From assembly GCA_964621525.1 (NCBI GenBank), contig CAZUMS010000017.1, positions 1 through 64,000 of the forward strand: a stretch of DNA of 64,000 nt, in the 5' to 3' direction. The translations under genes were made by a program, and so were the position numbers. Shown here piece after piece: positions 18,188-26,795 of this stretch (positions within the stretch are counted from its first letter, which is position 1; the number at the start of each line of letters is the position of its first letter). This DNA comes from CAZMGV01 sp964621525 [NCBI: uncultured bacterium] (GTDB lineage Bacteria > JAGRBM01). Below the pieces are notes generated by a model that ran no database searches, was not told where the DNA came from, and worked only from the letters and a program-made list of their open reading frames with translations.

Positions 18188-18661
18188 ATGGAACGGATAC
18201 CGGTGACCCAGGCGGGCGCCACGAAGCTCAACGAGGAGTTGAAGCGGCTCAAGGCCGAGGAACGGCCGGCCGTCATCAAGGCCATCGCCGAGGCGCGGGC
18301 GCATGGCGACCTCTCGGAGAACGCCGAATACCATGCCGCGCGCGAGCGGCAGGGCTTTATCGAAGGCCGGATCAACCAGATCGAGGACCTGCTCGCCCGC
18401 GTCGAGATCATCGACACCTCCAGGCTGTCAGGTGACAAGGTCGTCTTCGGTGCGACAGTGAAGCTCATCGACGTGGATACGGACGAGAAAAAGACCTACA
18501 CGATCGTGGGCGACGTGGAATCGGACCACACCCAGGGGCGCATCTCGCTCAGCACTCCCATCGCCCGGGCGCTCATCGGCCGGTCCAGGGGGGATACGGT
18601 CGAGATCAAGACCGCCAAGGGTGTTTCCGAATATGAAATCACCGAAGTGAAATTCCTCTGA
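18188..18661 (+). CDS. greA: transcription elongation factor GreA
   Basis: A 157-residue factor that stimulates transcript cleavage by stalled RNA polymerase. The N-terminal coiled coil carries [24 protein letters not shown], whose acidic tip is the functional site, and the C-terminal FKBP-like domain has [18 protein letters not shown]. Length and motifs are typical. GreA downstream of carB is a frequent gene order. The start at 18188 was chosen because earlier in-frame codons precede the conserved [10 protein letters not shown]. Confidence 0.96.
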   Translation: MERIPVTQAGATKLNEELKRLKAEERPAVIKAIAEARAHGDLSENAEYHAARERQGFIEGRINQIEDLLARVEIIDTSRLSGDKVVFGATVKLIDVDTDEKKTYTIVGDVESDHTQGRISLSTPIARALIGRSRGDTVEIKTAKGVSEYEITEVKFL

Positions 18662-19764
18662 TGCGGACCCCTTACCGGCCAATACCGGCAGCAGCCGGAG
18701 TTCCTGCCCCGGTGCCTGTCCGGGCGCTGCTCCTTGCCGCAGCGGTTGGCTTTGCCCTGCCCGGCTGCAAGTCGGACCGGACCGAAGAGACCCCGCCGGC
18801 GGCCAGTGCGGCACCTGCACAGAAGGAAGCCGAGGCCGAACCGTCACGTCCGGCGGGTGACCCGAAACTCAGCCAGGAGGACCGGCAGGCCCTCGCCGAA
18901 CTGGAAAAGGCGATCGACGGGCTCGACCGGAATGACGCGGCCAAAGAGAAGGAAAAGGAAACGGATCTCCTCAAGGGGGTGCTTGGCCAGGATTCGGCGC
19001 TCAAGGTCCCGGAAATGCGGGAATCGGGCGCGCCGCCCGTCTACGGCGCGAGCATCCCGCCGGGGCTGCTGCCTTTCGATGCCCGCAAGGCGCTAGCCTA
19101 TCTGGACCAGCTCATCTCGTTCCGGCTCGACCTCAAGGTCGCCGACGAGCGGATCAACAAGGAGCGGCGGGTCGTTCTGGACATCTCTTCCTCCATCTGG
19201 CGGACGGCGACCGGCGACTTCGCTTTCGACCAGCAGATCATCCAGACGCCGACCGGTTCGGCTCCTTCGCACGCCTCCCTGAAGGCGGTCCGCACTCCGG
19301 TGGCGAACTTCCTGAAGATTTCCGAGGCTCCGTGGTGGCGATACGCACCCAACCAGAGCGTCCGGCTCGAGCGGTACCTGGACCTCCGGCTCGTCGAAAA
19401 GGTGCTCCAGAACTCTGCGCAACTCGGCGAACTGAAGGTTTCCCCGGTCACCTACCAGGGCCGGAGTGCGACCCGTTACCGGCTGGACAAGAAGCCGGGC
19501 GTGATTCCGCCGGCTTTCAGCACCTTCAATCCGAAGACGCTCGACATGACCTCCGAGATCACCGTCGACGGGGCGACTGGGCTCATGCTCAAGCTCGACT
19601 ATGCACTCAGCTCCCGGTACGATCCGGGGCAGGGCGATACGGCGGAAACGGTTTCCGTCCGGCTCGCGGTTTCCGAGATCGGCGGCGTGCCGGAGATCGT
19701 CCCTCCCGAGAACTTCGTTGAGGGGCCGGCGCTGGGCGGCGGCAATCCCGAACGTCCCCGCTGA
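18661..19764 (+). CDS. hypothetical lipoprotein
   Basis: A 367-residue lipoprotein of unknown role. The signal region ends in ALPGC, then comes a Glu/Ala-rich tether to about residue 110, and a mature domain of some 240 residues. The later part (DMTSEITVDGATGLMLKLDY, VSVRLAVSEIGG) reads like a beta-rich LolA/LppX-type fold but similarity is only suggestive. The ATG overlaps the greA stop (TGATG), so the two may be cotranslated. It is the first of three neighbouring lipoprotein genes. Confidence 0.7.
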   Translation: MRTPYRPIPAAAGVPAPVPVRALLLAAAVGFALPGCKSDRTEETPPAASAAPAQKEAEAEPSRPAGDPKLSQEDRQALAELEKAIDGLDRNDAAKEKEKETDLLKGVLGQDSALKVPEMRESGAPPVYGASIPPGLLPFDARKALAYLDQLISFRLDLKVADERINKERRVVLDISSSIWRTATGDFAFDQQIIQTPTGSAPSHASLKAVRTPVANFLKISEAPWWRYAPNQSVRLERYLDLRLVEKVLQNSAQLGELKVSPVTYQGRSATRYRLDKKPGVIPPAFSTFNPKTLDMTSEITVDGATGLMLKLDYALSSRYDPGQGDTAETVSVRLAVSEIGGVPEIVPPENFVEGPALGGGNPERPR

Positions 19765-19812
19765 TTTTCAGGTTTCAGGCCCGCCGGAAGTTCCGGCAAG
19801 AGGGTGAGATTG

Positions 19813-20826
19813 ATGAACAGGCTGCTCAAGGTATTCGCGGTTTTTCCCCTGACGTTCTGGCTCTCCGGTTGTTTCGTCGGCAACACGATGGACCTCTCGC
19901 TCTTCCCCAAGGACGAGCCGCTCATGGAATCGGTCGTCCACGGGGATTCGTCGGCGAAGACCAAGATTCTCATGGTGGATATCTCCGGGATCCTTGTGGA
20001 CCAGGAGGCCAAATCCGCTTTCGGCCTGATCGACATCGACAACAGCGTTGCGAAGCTCCGCTCGGTTTTCGAGAAGGCCTCGAAGGACGACCGGGTGAAG
20101 GCCGTTCTGCTCCGGGTGAATTCACCGGGCGGCGCCGTGACGGCGGCCGAGCTCATGCACCGCGAGATCGAGAACTTCCGCCGGGAACGGGGCATTCCTG
20201 TCTATGTGCTGATGATGGATATGGCTGCGAGCGGGGGGTATTACATCTCCATGGCCGCCGACCGGGTGTATGCGCTTCCCACGACGGCGACCGGCTCCAT
20301 CGGCGTCATTATCCCGTCGATCAACTTCGCCGGTCTCATGAACCGGTTCGGTGTGAAGGACACGACGGTCAAAAGCGGTCCGCACAAGGACATTCTCTCG
20401 CCGCTCCGGGAGCCGACGGAGGACGACCGGAAGATCATCCAGAGCGTCATCGACGATTATTATGGCCAGTTTGTGGACCGGATCGCCGCGAACCGGAAAG
20501 AACTGACACGGGATCAGATCGTGAAAGCCGCCGACGGACGCATCTATACGGCGCGGCAGGCGCTTGAGCTCAAGCTGATCGACGGTATCCGGCACATGGA
20601 CGAAGTGCTTCGCGAGCTGGAGAAAGCCGCCGGGGGCCGCGAATCCCAGGTGATCGTCTACCGCACGAAACTCAAGGTGAACGACAATATCTATGCCGAT
20701 GCGGGCTCGGTACCGATGGCTCCGGGCGTGCGAGCCCCGGCTCTTTACCTGTGGGCGGGAGCCCTCCAGCCCGCCGACGCTTACGACCTGATGGGCCGTT
20801 CGCTTGCACCGCTCCTTTCGCGCTAG
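19813..20826 (+). CDS. sppA: signal peptide peptidase SppA-like (S49), lipoprotein
   Basis: A 337-residue S49 serine protease with one catalytic domain, the short form found in many bacteria rather than the double 67-kDa form. Ser140 in MAASGGYYIS and Lys192 in SGPHKD make the dyad, spaced 52 residues as in Bacillus SppA. VNSPGGAVTAAELMHREI is the oxyanion region. Unusually, the N-terminus ends in a lipobox (LSGC) instead of a plain membrane anchor, so it is probably tethered by lipid on the periplasmic side. ATG at 19813 has GAGG nine bases upstream; a GTG at 19804 is too close to that site. Confidence 0.88.
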   Translation: MNRLLKVFAVFPLTFWLSGCFVGNTMDLSLFPKDEPLMESVVHGDSSAKTKILMVDISGILVDQEAKSAFGLIDIDNSVAKLRSVFEKASKDDRVKAVLLRVNSPGGAVTAAELMHREIENFRRERGIPVYVLMMDMAASGGYYISMAADRVYALPTTATGSIGVIIPSINFAGLMNRFGVKDTTVKSGPHKDILSPLREPTEDDRKIIQSVIDDYYGQFVDRIAANRKELTRDQIVKAADGRIYTARQALELKLIDGIRHMDEVLRELEKAAGGRESQVIVYRTKLKVNDNIYADAGSVPMAPGVRAPALYLWAGALQPADAYDLMGRSLAPLLSR

Positions 20827-20836
20827 ACTTCCGCCC

Positions 20837-21457
20837 ATGAACCTTATCCGGCCCCGGACGATGGCGGCCCTGTCCGCCTGTCTCCTGCTCGGCGCCTGCG
20901 CCCTGTTTTTCGGGCCGGTCGAATCGACTCTCGCGCCGGATTTCGCCCGGCGCTGCCCGGTCCGGGTCGCGGTGCTGCCGGTGGCCAACGAGACGCTCTA
21001 TACGGAAGGCCCGCCCCTGATACGGGCCCAGGTGGAGAAGCTGTTCGAATCGCGGGGCTACGAACTCGTGCCCGCGTCGAAAGTGGACGAGATCCTCGAA
21101 GACAGGCTGGAGATCGTCTATGGCGGCCAGACTGACGCGGTCGAACCGGCGCGGCTCGCCGAACTGCTCGGAGCCGACGGGCTCGTTTACACTAAACTTA
21201 TCGAGTGGAGCCGGACGAGGATCGTCGAGCGGGACCAGATGGCGGTGGGTGCCGAGTTCGAACTCAAGTCCGCGGCATCGAAAGACCTGCTCTGGCGCGC
21301 CCGCCACGAGGTCTACCGGCGGGCGGAGCCCCGTTCGGTCTTCGATCCGCCCGAGCGGCGCGAGGACACGCAGGAGTTTCTTGCGCTCGTGAAGGATCTG
21401 GTCCGGGACGTTGGCGCGACGCTCCCCGAGCGGCCGCAGGAACCCGCCGTCCGGTAG
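20837..21457 (+). CDS. putative lipoprotein, GNA1162/DUF799-like
   Basis: A 206-residue lipoprotein with signal ending LLGAC. The mature part, VRVAVLPVANETLY then RAQVEKLFESRGYELVP and VDEILEDRL, has the alpha/beta layout of the GNA1162/DUF799 and CsgG-like lipoproteins, which act at the outer membrane in transport or assembly. The family match is moderate and no partner genes of such a system are next to it. Start ATG 20837 lies ten bases after sppA. Confidence 0.7.
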   Translation: MNLIRPRTMAALSACLLLGACALFFGPVESTLAPDFARRCPVRVAVLPVANETLYTEGPPLIRAQVEKLFESRGYELVPASKVDEILEDRLEIVYGGQTDAVEPARLAELLGADGLVYTKLIEWSRTRIVERDQMAVGAEFELKSAASKDLLWRARHEVYRRAEPRSVFDPPERREDTQEFLALVKDLVRDVGATLPERPQEPAVR

Positions 21458-21463
21458 CTCCCG

Positions 21464-22327
21464 ATGCCGGTTGCCATTCTCGATGAAGGCTCGGGCAGAG
21501 CCGACCGGCTGTTTCGAGCGGCCGCTCCCGATTTACCCCGTACCCTGATGAAATCGCTCTTTGCGGACGGTCTTGTCCGGGCGAACGGCCGGCGCGTAAA
21601 GGCGGGCGCCCTGCTGGAGGCGCCGGTCCGGTTCGAGTGGCCGGACGCGGAGGCCGGAAGCATTCCGGACGCCGGCAGCTGGAGCGGAATCGCGGTGCTG
21701 GACGACAGCGGTTCCTGGTTCGCCGTCAATAAGCCCGCAGGGCTCCACACGGCGCGGCTCAAGGGCCGTGGCGGTGTCTCGCTCGAAGACTGGCTGGAGG
21801 AGCACGAGCCGGGGCTAGCGGCGGTCGAGGAGCACGGCCTAGTGAACCGGCTGGACCGGGAGACTTCGGGTGTCGTGCTGTGCGCACGGGACAGCCGGAT
21901 GCGCGACCGCCTCCGGGAGGAAATCGCCGGTGCGGAGAAGACCTACTGGGCGGCCGTGACCGGAGAACCCCCCGATTCGGGAACGGTCGACTTCGAACTT
22001 CGCTCGGCGTCCCGGAGTTCCGGAACCGTTTCCCGGTATGGACGCAGGGCCCAGCGCACCGGCAGTACCTCTTACCATGTGACCGGCCGGAAACCCGGTT
22101 ATGCCCTGCTTGAAGTCGATCTCGAAGGACCGGGAGCGAGGCACCAGATCCGGGCGCACCTTGGCGGCGAGGGGTTTCCCATCGCCGGGGACCCCCTCTA
22201 CGGCGGGGCAAAGGCTGGCGGGCCGCCCCGGCTCGCACTTCATGCCTGGAAGCTGAAGCTGCCCGGCTGGGCGAAGCCCGTCGTTGCACCGGTTCCTGCG
22301 GATCTCCTCGCCTGGTGGAACGGATAA
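21464..22327 (+). CDS. RluA-family RNA pseudouridine synthase
   Basis: A 287-residue enzyme isomerising uridine in rRNA or tRNA. The catalytic block NRLDRETSGVVLCARD holds the Asp of the RLDxxTSG motif, and HQIRAHLGGEGFPIAGDPLYGG is the second family block. The N-terminal 60 residues resemble a degenerate S4 RNA-binding domain (LVRANGRRVKAGALLEAPV). It begins six bases after the preceding lipoprotein gene. The exact target base cannot be told. Confidence 0.9.
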   Translation: MPVAILDEGSGRADRLFRAAAPDLPRTLMKSLFADGLVRANGRRVKAGALLEAPVRFEWPDAEAGSIPDAGSWSGIAVLDDSGSWFAVNKPAGLHTARLKGRGGVSLEDWLEEHEPGLAAVEEHGLVNRLDRETSGVVLCARDSRMRDRLREEIAGAEKTYWAAVTGEPPDSGTVDFELRSASRSSGTVSRYGRRAQRTGSTSYHVTGRKPGYALLEVDLEGPGARHQIRAHLGGEGFPIAGDPLYGGAKAGGPPRLALHAWKLKLPGWAKPVVAPVPADLLAWWNG

Positions 22328-22424
22328 CGGAATTGTCCGCATCCTGTGAAATTTCGTTTGCGGGTGACAGCCGGGTTTTCCCGCCGGTTGGGACGGTGCT
22401 AGGCTTTTCTTCCACTCGGGGAGC

Positions 22425-22441
22425 GGGAGAACGCGGCCATT
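22425..22441 (+). promoter_or_regulatory. ribosome binding site and ATT start
   Basis: GGGAG at 22425-22429 stands nine bases before ATT at 22439-22441. Between the in-frame stop TAG at 22400-22402 and the P-loop codons there is no ATG, GTG or TTG, so ATT is the best initiation codon for the downstream ATPase. Confidence 0.6.
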
Positions 22442-23410
22442 TCTATTCTCGATAAACGACTGGCGATTGTCACCGGCAAGGGCGGCACCGGAAAGTCCAC
22501 GGTCTGCGCCGGGCTTGCGCTTGCGGCCGCCAAGCAGGGCAAGCGCGTGCTGCTCGTCGAGTGCGACTCCCGGTCGGGTTCCAAGGCCCGGATCACGGAG
22601 ATCTTCGGTACGCCCCCGGTCGAGGAAACCCCGCGTGAGGTCTATCCGAACATCTTCGCCGCGAACCTCTCGGGCGAGGCTCCGCTCAAATACTACGTGG
22701 TGAGCAAGGTCCGGTTCGAGGCAGTCTATAACGTCGCGTTCGCACTCCCGTTCGTGCGGAACACGATGGATTTCTTCCCGGCCCTCAAAGAGTATTTCAT
22801 CATGCACCGGATCGCGAAGTTCGTCTCGGAAAAACGGGGCGGACGCTATGCGTGGGATATTGTCATCTTTGACGGTCCCACCACCGGGCACTCACTGTTC
22901 TACCTCCAGTCCCCCAAAATGATCTTCGACATGCTGAAGGTCGGTGCATTCGCCCGCGACGCGCGGTTCACTTACGACACGATCGTCGGCAAGGACACGA
23001 CGACCTTCAACGTCGTGACGCTGGCCGAGGAAATGCCGGTGAACGAGACCGTGCAGCTTATCCGGAACGCCAAGGTGACTCTCGACGTGCCGCTCGGCAT
23101 GGTCTTCATCAACATGATCAACCGGTCGCCGCTCGCGAACGGACTCGGTGAAAAGCTCAAGGAAGCCGCGGACGATGCCCGGTTCCGGCAGGCAGCCGGT
23201 TCGTTCCTGGGGTCGGTTCCGGCGGCGGAGTTCGCCCTCGAGGCGGCGGCTTTCCAGCGCGAGCGTGCCCGGCTGAACCAGCACTATGTGGACAAGCTGC
23301 TCAAGGAAGAGATGCGGTACCTGCAGCTCCCGTTCATCTACTCCCGGAACTTCGACGTCAACACGATTATCGGTATTTCCGAGGTGATCCGTAAGGGGCT
23401 CGCGTCATGA
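22439..23410 (+). CDS. ArsA/GET3-family ATPase, first of a tandem pair (ATT start)
   Basis: A 323-residue P-loop ATPase. The deviant Walker A TGKGGTGKST lies at residues 12-21, with the signature Lys14. The switch II segment DGPTTGHSLFYLQSPKMI resembles the DTAPTGHTL block of ArsA and Get3, which move arsenite or tail-anchored membrane proteins. The switch I region (VECDSRSGSKARI) is divergent. The frame contains no ATG, GTG or TTG before the P-loop; starting at GTG 22547 would delete the nucleotide site, so ATT 22439 is chosen. It overlaps the next ATPase gene by four bases (ATGA), which suggests a heteromeric complex. No arsenic genes are nearby, so protein or lipid targeting is more likely than arsenite export. 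Confidence 0.85.
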   Translation: MSILDKRLAIVTGKGGTGKSTVCAGLALAAAKQGKRVLLVECDSRSGSKARITEIFGTPPVEETPREVYPNIFAANLSGEAPLKYYVVSKVRFEAVYNVAFALPFVRNTMDFFPALKEYFIMHRIAKFVSEKRGGRYAWDIVIFDGPTTGHSLFYLQSPKMIFDMLKVGAFARDARFTYDTIVGKDTTTFNVVTLAEEMPVNETVQLIRNAKVTLDVPLGMVFINMINRSPLANGLGEKLKEAADDARFRQAAGSFLGSVPAAEFALEAAAFQRERARLNQHYVDKLLKEEMRYLQLPFIYSRNFDVNTIIGISEVIRKGLAS

Positions 23411-24597
23411 GATCGCTGGAAGCCCTCGTTCGCCGCAAGGAAGTGATCATCTGTGTCGGTTCGGGCGGCGTGGGCAAGACCACGACGTCCGCCGTCATCG
23501 CCCTTCATGCCGCCATCGCGGGCAAGAAGGCGGTTGTCTGCACCATCGACCCGGCCCACCGGCTCGCCGATTCGCTGGGCCTCAAGGAACTGGTGAACGA
23601 GCCGCGTCCGGTGCCGAAAGAAAAGCTGGAGACCCTCGGCTTCGACGTGAAGGGCGAGCTCTACGCCATGATGCTGGACGGCGGAAAGACGCTGGAGAAG
23701 ATCATCCGCCGCTACACGGCTTCGGAGCGCGAGGCCGACCGCGTGTTCAACTCGGTTATCTATCGCGAAGGCGCAAGCTCCCTGATCGGCTCGCCGGAAT
23801 ACATGGCGGTCGAGGTGCTTTACGAGCTGACCGAGTCGGGGGATTACGATCTCGTTGTGCTCGATACCCCGCCCGCCAAACACGCGCTCGATTTCCTGAC
23901 CGCCCCGGACCGGATGGTGAATTTCCTCACCGACAACAAGCTGCTGAACCTGCTGATTCGTCCGACGGTGAAGGCGGGCTCGCTCTCGAGCTCGTTCATG
24001 AACTGGGCTACGGACCGGTTCATGGTGATCCTGAACAGTGCGCTCTCGTCGGAATTCCTTTCGGCGGGATCGGAGTTCTTCACGGCGCTGAACGGCCTCT
24101 ACGACGGCTTCAAGACCCGGGCCCAGCGAGTCCAGAAACTGTTCCGGGACGAGAAACTGGGCTTCGTACTCGTGACCTCGCCGAACAAGCTGACGCTGGA
24201 CGAAGCCGCCTACTTCCACTCAAAGCTGGTGGAGTTCCGGATGCCGTTCTCGGGCGTAGTCGTGAACAAGGTCCACCGGAACTACCTGAAGGCCCTCGGC
24301 GCCGCCGAAGGTCCGCTCGGCGATCTCGCCCATGGCCGGAAGAAGGCCGACGAAGTCGCCCTGCATTTTGCGGCCGATCTCAAGTCCCTGGGCTACGAGG
24401 ATCTGGCGCCGGTTCTCCTGGAGAATTTCGCCAACTACCAGATGCTCGCCGAGATCGACGAGAAAAACCTCGAGCGGCTCGCCTACATGGTTCGCGGCGA
24501 GGAGTTCATCGAGCACGTTCCCTACTTCGAGTCCGACATTCACGACCTCGCGGGCCTCCGCCGCATCAACGACTACCTGTTCGCGCCGCGGGCGTGA
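23407..24597 (+). CDS. ArsA/GET3-family ATPase, second of a tandem pair
   Basis: A 396-residue relative of the preceding protein. Walker A reads GSGGVGKTT (residues 18-26): the signature Lys of the usual GKGGVGKT is Ser here. Switch I (CTIDPAHRLADSLGL) and switch II (LDTPPAKHALDFLTAPDRM) are well conserved. A Leu/Lys-rich central helical region (residues about 150-250) is where ArsA-like proteins bind clients or metal. Tandem Get3-like pairs that form heterodimers are known in actinobacteria (M. tuberculosis Rv3679/Rv3680), and this pair may work alike. Client unknown. Confidence 0.88.
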   Translation: MRSLEALVRRKEVIICVGSGGVGKTTTSAVIALHAAIAGKKAVVCTIDPAHRLADSLGLKELVNEPRPVPKEKLETLGFDVKGELYAMMLDGGKTLEKIIRRYTASEREADRVFNSVIYREGASSLIGSPEYMAVEVLYELTESGDYDLVVLDTPPAKHALDFLTAPDRMVNFLTDNKLLNLLIRPTVKAGSLSSSFMNWATDRFMVILNSALSSEFLSAGSEFFTALNGLYDGFKTRAQRVQKLFRDEKLGFVLVTSPNKLTLDEAAYFHSKLVEFRMPFSGVVVNKVHRNYLKALGAAEGPLGDLAHGRKKADEVALHFAADLKSLGYEDLAPVLLENFANYQMLAEIDEKNLERLAYMVRGEEFIEHVPYFESDIHDLAGLRRINDYLFAPRA

Positions 24598-24700
24598 TCC
24601 TGCAGGCGAGGCGATGCCGCCTTTCGGTGGCGGGGCACAGCCCTTTCCGCGGCCTCTCAAACCGCTTAATGCTTCTTCCGGTTACGGAGGTTCCTTAGTC

Positions 24701-25972
24701 ATGGCTGATGGCCGTCTGTCCGTGGGAGAAGCGCAGCAGCGGATCGTATCGCAGATCCGGCCGCTTTCGGGCGAAAGCGTGGCGGCGCAGGAGGCGGTTG
24801 GGCGTATTCTGAGAGAGCCCGTCGTCTCTACCCGGACGATTCCCGGCCGGGACAATTCGGCCATGGATGGTTACGCCGTACGGTCGGCAGACCTCGCGGG
24901 CGCCTCCGAGGCGAACCCCGTCAGGCTTCGCCAGACGGCGGAGATCCCCGCCGGGGTGCTGCCCAAAGCCGCCGTGGGTCCCGGCGAAACCCACCGCATC
25001 TTCACGGGCGGCATCTTCCCGGATGGCGCGGACGCCGTGGTGATCCAGGAAAACGTCAAGGCCGAAGGGGGCGTGCCCCATTTCCTCGTGTCGCCCAAGG
25101 CCGGCGAGAACGTACGCCGGGCGGGCGAGGACGTGAAACCGGGCGACGTCGTACTGCCTGCGGGTCAGCGGATAGGCACCGGGTCGGTTGCCCTGCTGGC
25201 GCTCCTCGGCCGGTCGGTAGTGAACGTCTACCGTCGCCCTCGTGTGGCCATACTCTCAACCGGCGACGAACTGGTGGAGCCCGACACGGACCCCGAGGGC
25301 TGGAAGACGGTGAACTCGAACGCCTGGGCGATCCGGTCGGCGCTCCTGGAAGACGGCTGCGAGCCGCTCTATATCGGGCTTCTGCCCGACCGGCTGGAGA
25401 CGATCCGCGACCGGGTGCTGGAGATCCGCTCCTCGGTGGACGCGGTCGTTTCGACGGCCGGGGTGTCTGTGGGCGATTACGATTTCGTGCACGATGCACT
25501 CACGCAGGCGGGTCTCGAACTCGATTTCTGGAAAGTGAAGCAGCGGCCGGGAGCGCCCATGACGTTCGGCTGGATCAAAGGGGCCGGGGAACCGAAGCCG
25601 TTCTTCGGTTGCCCCGGCAATCCGGTATCGAGCCTCGTCTGTTACGAGCTTTACGCCCGCCCGGCGCTTCGCCGGCTCCAGGGAGAGGACGCCGTGTTCC
25701 CGCCCCTTGTGAAAGCCCGGCTCGAGGGGCAGCTGAAAACAAAGCCCGGCATCACCTATTTCCTCCGGGCTGTGATCCGGCAGGGGCCGGAGGGCCTCAC
25801 GGTTTCGTCGGCTGGCATCCAGTCCTCGGCAGTCGTCTCGGCGCTCGCCCGGTCGAATGCGTTCATGGTGATCCCGGAAAACCGGGAAACGCCCAAAACC
25901 GGTGAGATTGTCGAGGTTTACGTTACGGATCCGGGGGCACTCCGGCTGACGGAAACCCCGATCCGGCCCTGA
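24701..25972 (+). CDS. moeA: molybdopterin molybdenumtransferase MoeA
   Basis: A 423-residue enzyme inserting molybdate into adenylylated molybdopterin. Typical blocks are SAMDGYAVRSADL, HRIFTGGIFPDGADAVVIQE, ILSTGDELVEPD, STAGVSVGDYDFV and FGCPGNPVSS. The start ATG is preceded by ACGGAGG ten bases away. No other molybdenum-cofactor gene is in the window. The position between ArsA-like and oxidase genes gives no functional link. Confidence 0.95.
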   Translation: MADGRLSVGEAQQRIVSQIRPLSGESVAAQEAVGRILREPVVSTRTIPGRDNSAMDGYAVRSADLAGASEANPVRLRQTAEIPAGVLPKAAVGPGETHRIFTGGIFPDGADAVVIQENVKAEGGVPHFLVSPKAGENVRRAGEDVKPGDVVLPAGQRIGTGSVALLALLGRSVVNVYRRPRVAILSTGDELVEPDTDPEGWKTVNSNAWAIRSALLEDGCEPLYIGLLPDRLETIRDRVLEIRSSVDAVVSTAGVSVGDYDFVHDALTQAGLELDFWKVKQRPGAPMTFGWIKGAGEPKPFFGCPGNPVSSLVCYELYARPALRRLQGEDAVFPPLVKARLEGQLKTKPGITYFLRAVIRQGPEGLTVSSAGIQSSAVVSALARSNAFMVIPENRETPKTGEIVEVYVTDPGALRLTETPIRP

Positions 25973-26097
25973 CAATTTTCAGCTATGAAGCCTCTTGCCC
26001 CCTGCCCGTTCCCGGTGTAGCTAAAGGGGCAACCTGCCCGGGAAACCAAAGGGTTCCGGCGGGTTATCCGTTGTTATTCAAGGGGAAGAACAAGACC

Positions 26098-26763
26098 ATG
26101 TCTGCATCGAATGTGGTGAAGGTGCCCGGCGAACAGTTCGAACGGTTCCTTCCGGTCAGAAACCTCAAGCTCGGCATGTGGCTGTATCTGGGTTCGGACG
26201 CCATGTGGTTCGGCGGCCTGATCGGCGCCTATTTCCTGATCCGGTATACGCATGTGGCGCTGCCGCTGGAGCTCGGTCATGAGTTCTTCAGTGAAGTCGC
26301 CAACTGGTCGAACCTGTCCTTCAACTGGCCGGTTCCCCATTACGTTCTCGGCATCACGCTGACGTCGATCATGACGTTTATTCTGATCTGCTCCAGCGTC
26401 TCGATGGTCATGTCCATCGCGGCCATCCAGAAGGGCGATCAGAAGGGCCTCGTCAGGTGGCTCTGGGTGACGGTGGCAGGCGGCCTGTTCTTCCTCGGCT
26501 GCCAGGTCTACGAATACACGCACCTCATTCACGAGGGGATCACCCTCTCGGCCCACGGTTTCGGCGCGACGTTCTACGCACTCACCGGATTCCACGGCAT
26601 GCACGTGTTCTCCGGCGTCGTGTATCTCATCGTCATCACGCTCCGGGCCATGAACGGAGATTTTACCGAGGACAATTATCAGGCAGTGGAAGTGGCCGGC
26701 CTGTTCTGGCACTTTGTCGATCTCGTCTGGATCCTCGTGTTCACGTTCGTCTATCTGATCTGA
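26098..26763 (+). CDS. heme-copper oxidase subunit III
   Basis: A 221-residue inner-membrane protein with five predicted helices, the short CyoC-like form. Family motifs are KLGMWLYLGSDAMWFGGLIGAYFL near residue 20, the FHGMHVFSGVVYLIVI block, and the C-terminal AGLFWHFVDLVWILVFTFVYL. It supports the catalytic subunit I of a cytochrome c or quinol oxidase. ATG at 26098 (with GGGGAAG upstream) is preferred to a TTG at 26071. Subunits I and II are not adjacent; the upstream gene is moeA. Confidence 0.9.
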   Translation: MSASNVVKVPGEQFERFLPVRNLKLGMWLYLGSDAMWFGGLIGAYFLIRYTHVALPLELGHEFFSEVANWSNLSFNWPVPHYVLGITLTSIMTFILICSSVSMVMSIAAIQKGDQKGLVRWLWVTVAGGLFFLGCQVYEYTHLIHEGITLSAHGFGATFYALTGFHGMHVFSGVVYLIVITLRAMNGDFTEDNYQAVEVAGLFWHFVDLVWILVFTFVYLI

Positions 26764-26795
26764 TCCAAAGCCTTCTGTTGCAAGGAGAGAGTTCC

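Noticed and set aside
22439-24597. Arsenite-pump ATPase (ArsA) as the function of the tandem pair
   Set aside because: No arsB, arsC, arsD or arsR is near, and tandem Get3-like pairs with other roles are known.
25995-26023. TTGCCC followed after 17 bases by TAGCTA as a promoter for the oxidase genes
   Set aside because: The -10 matches only two of six bases.
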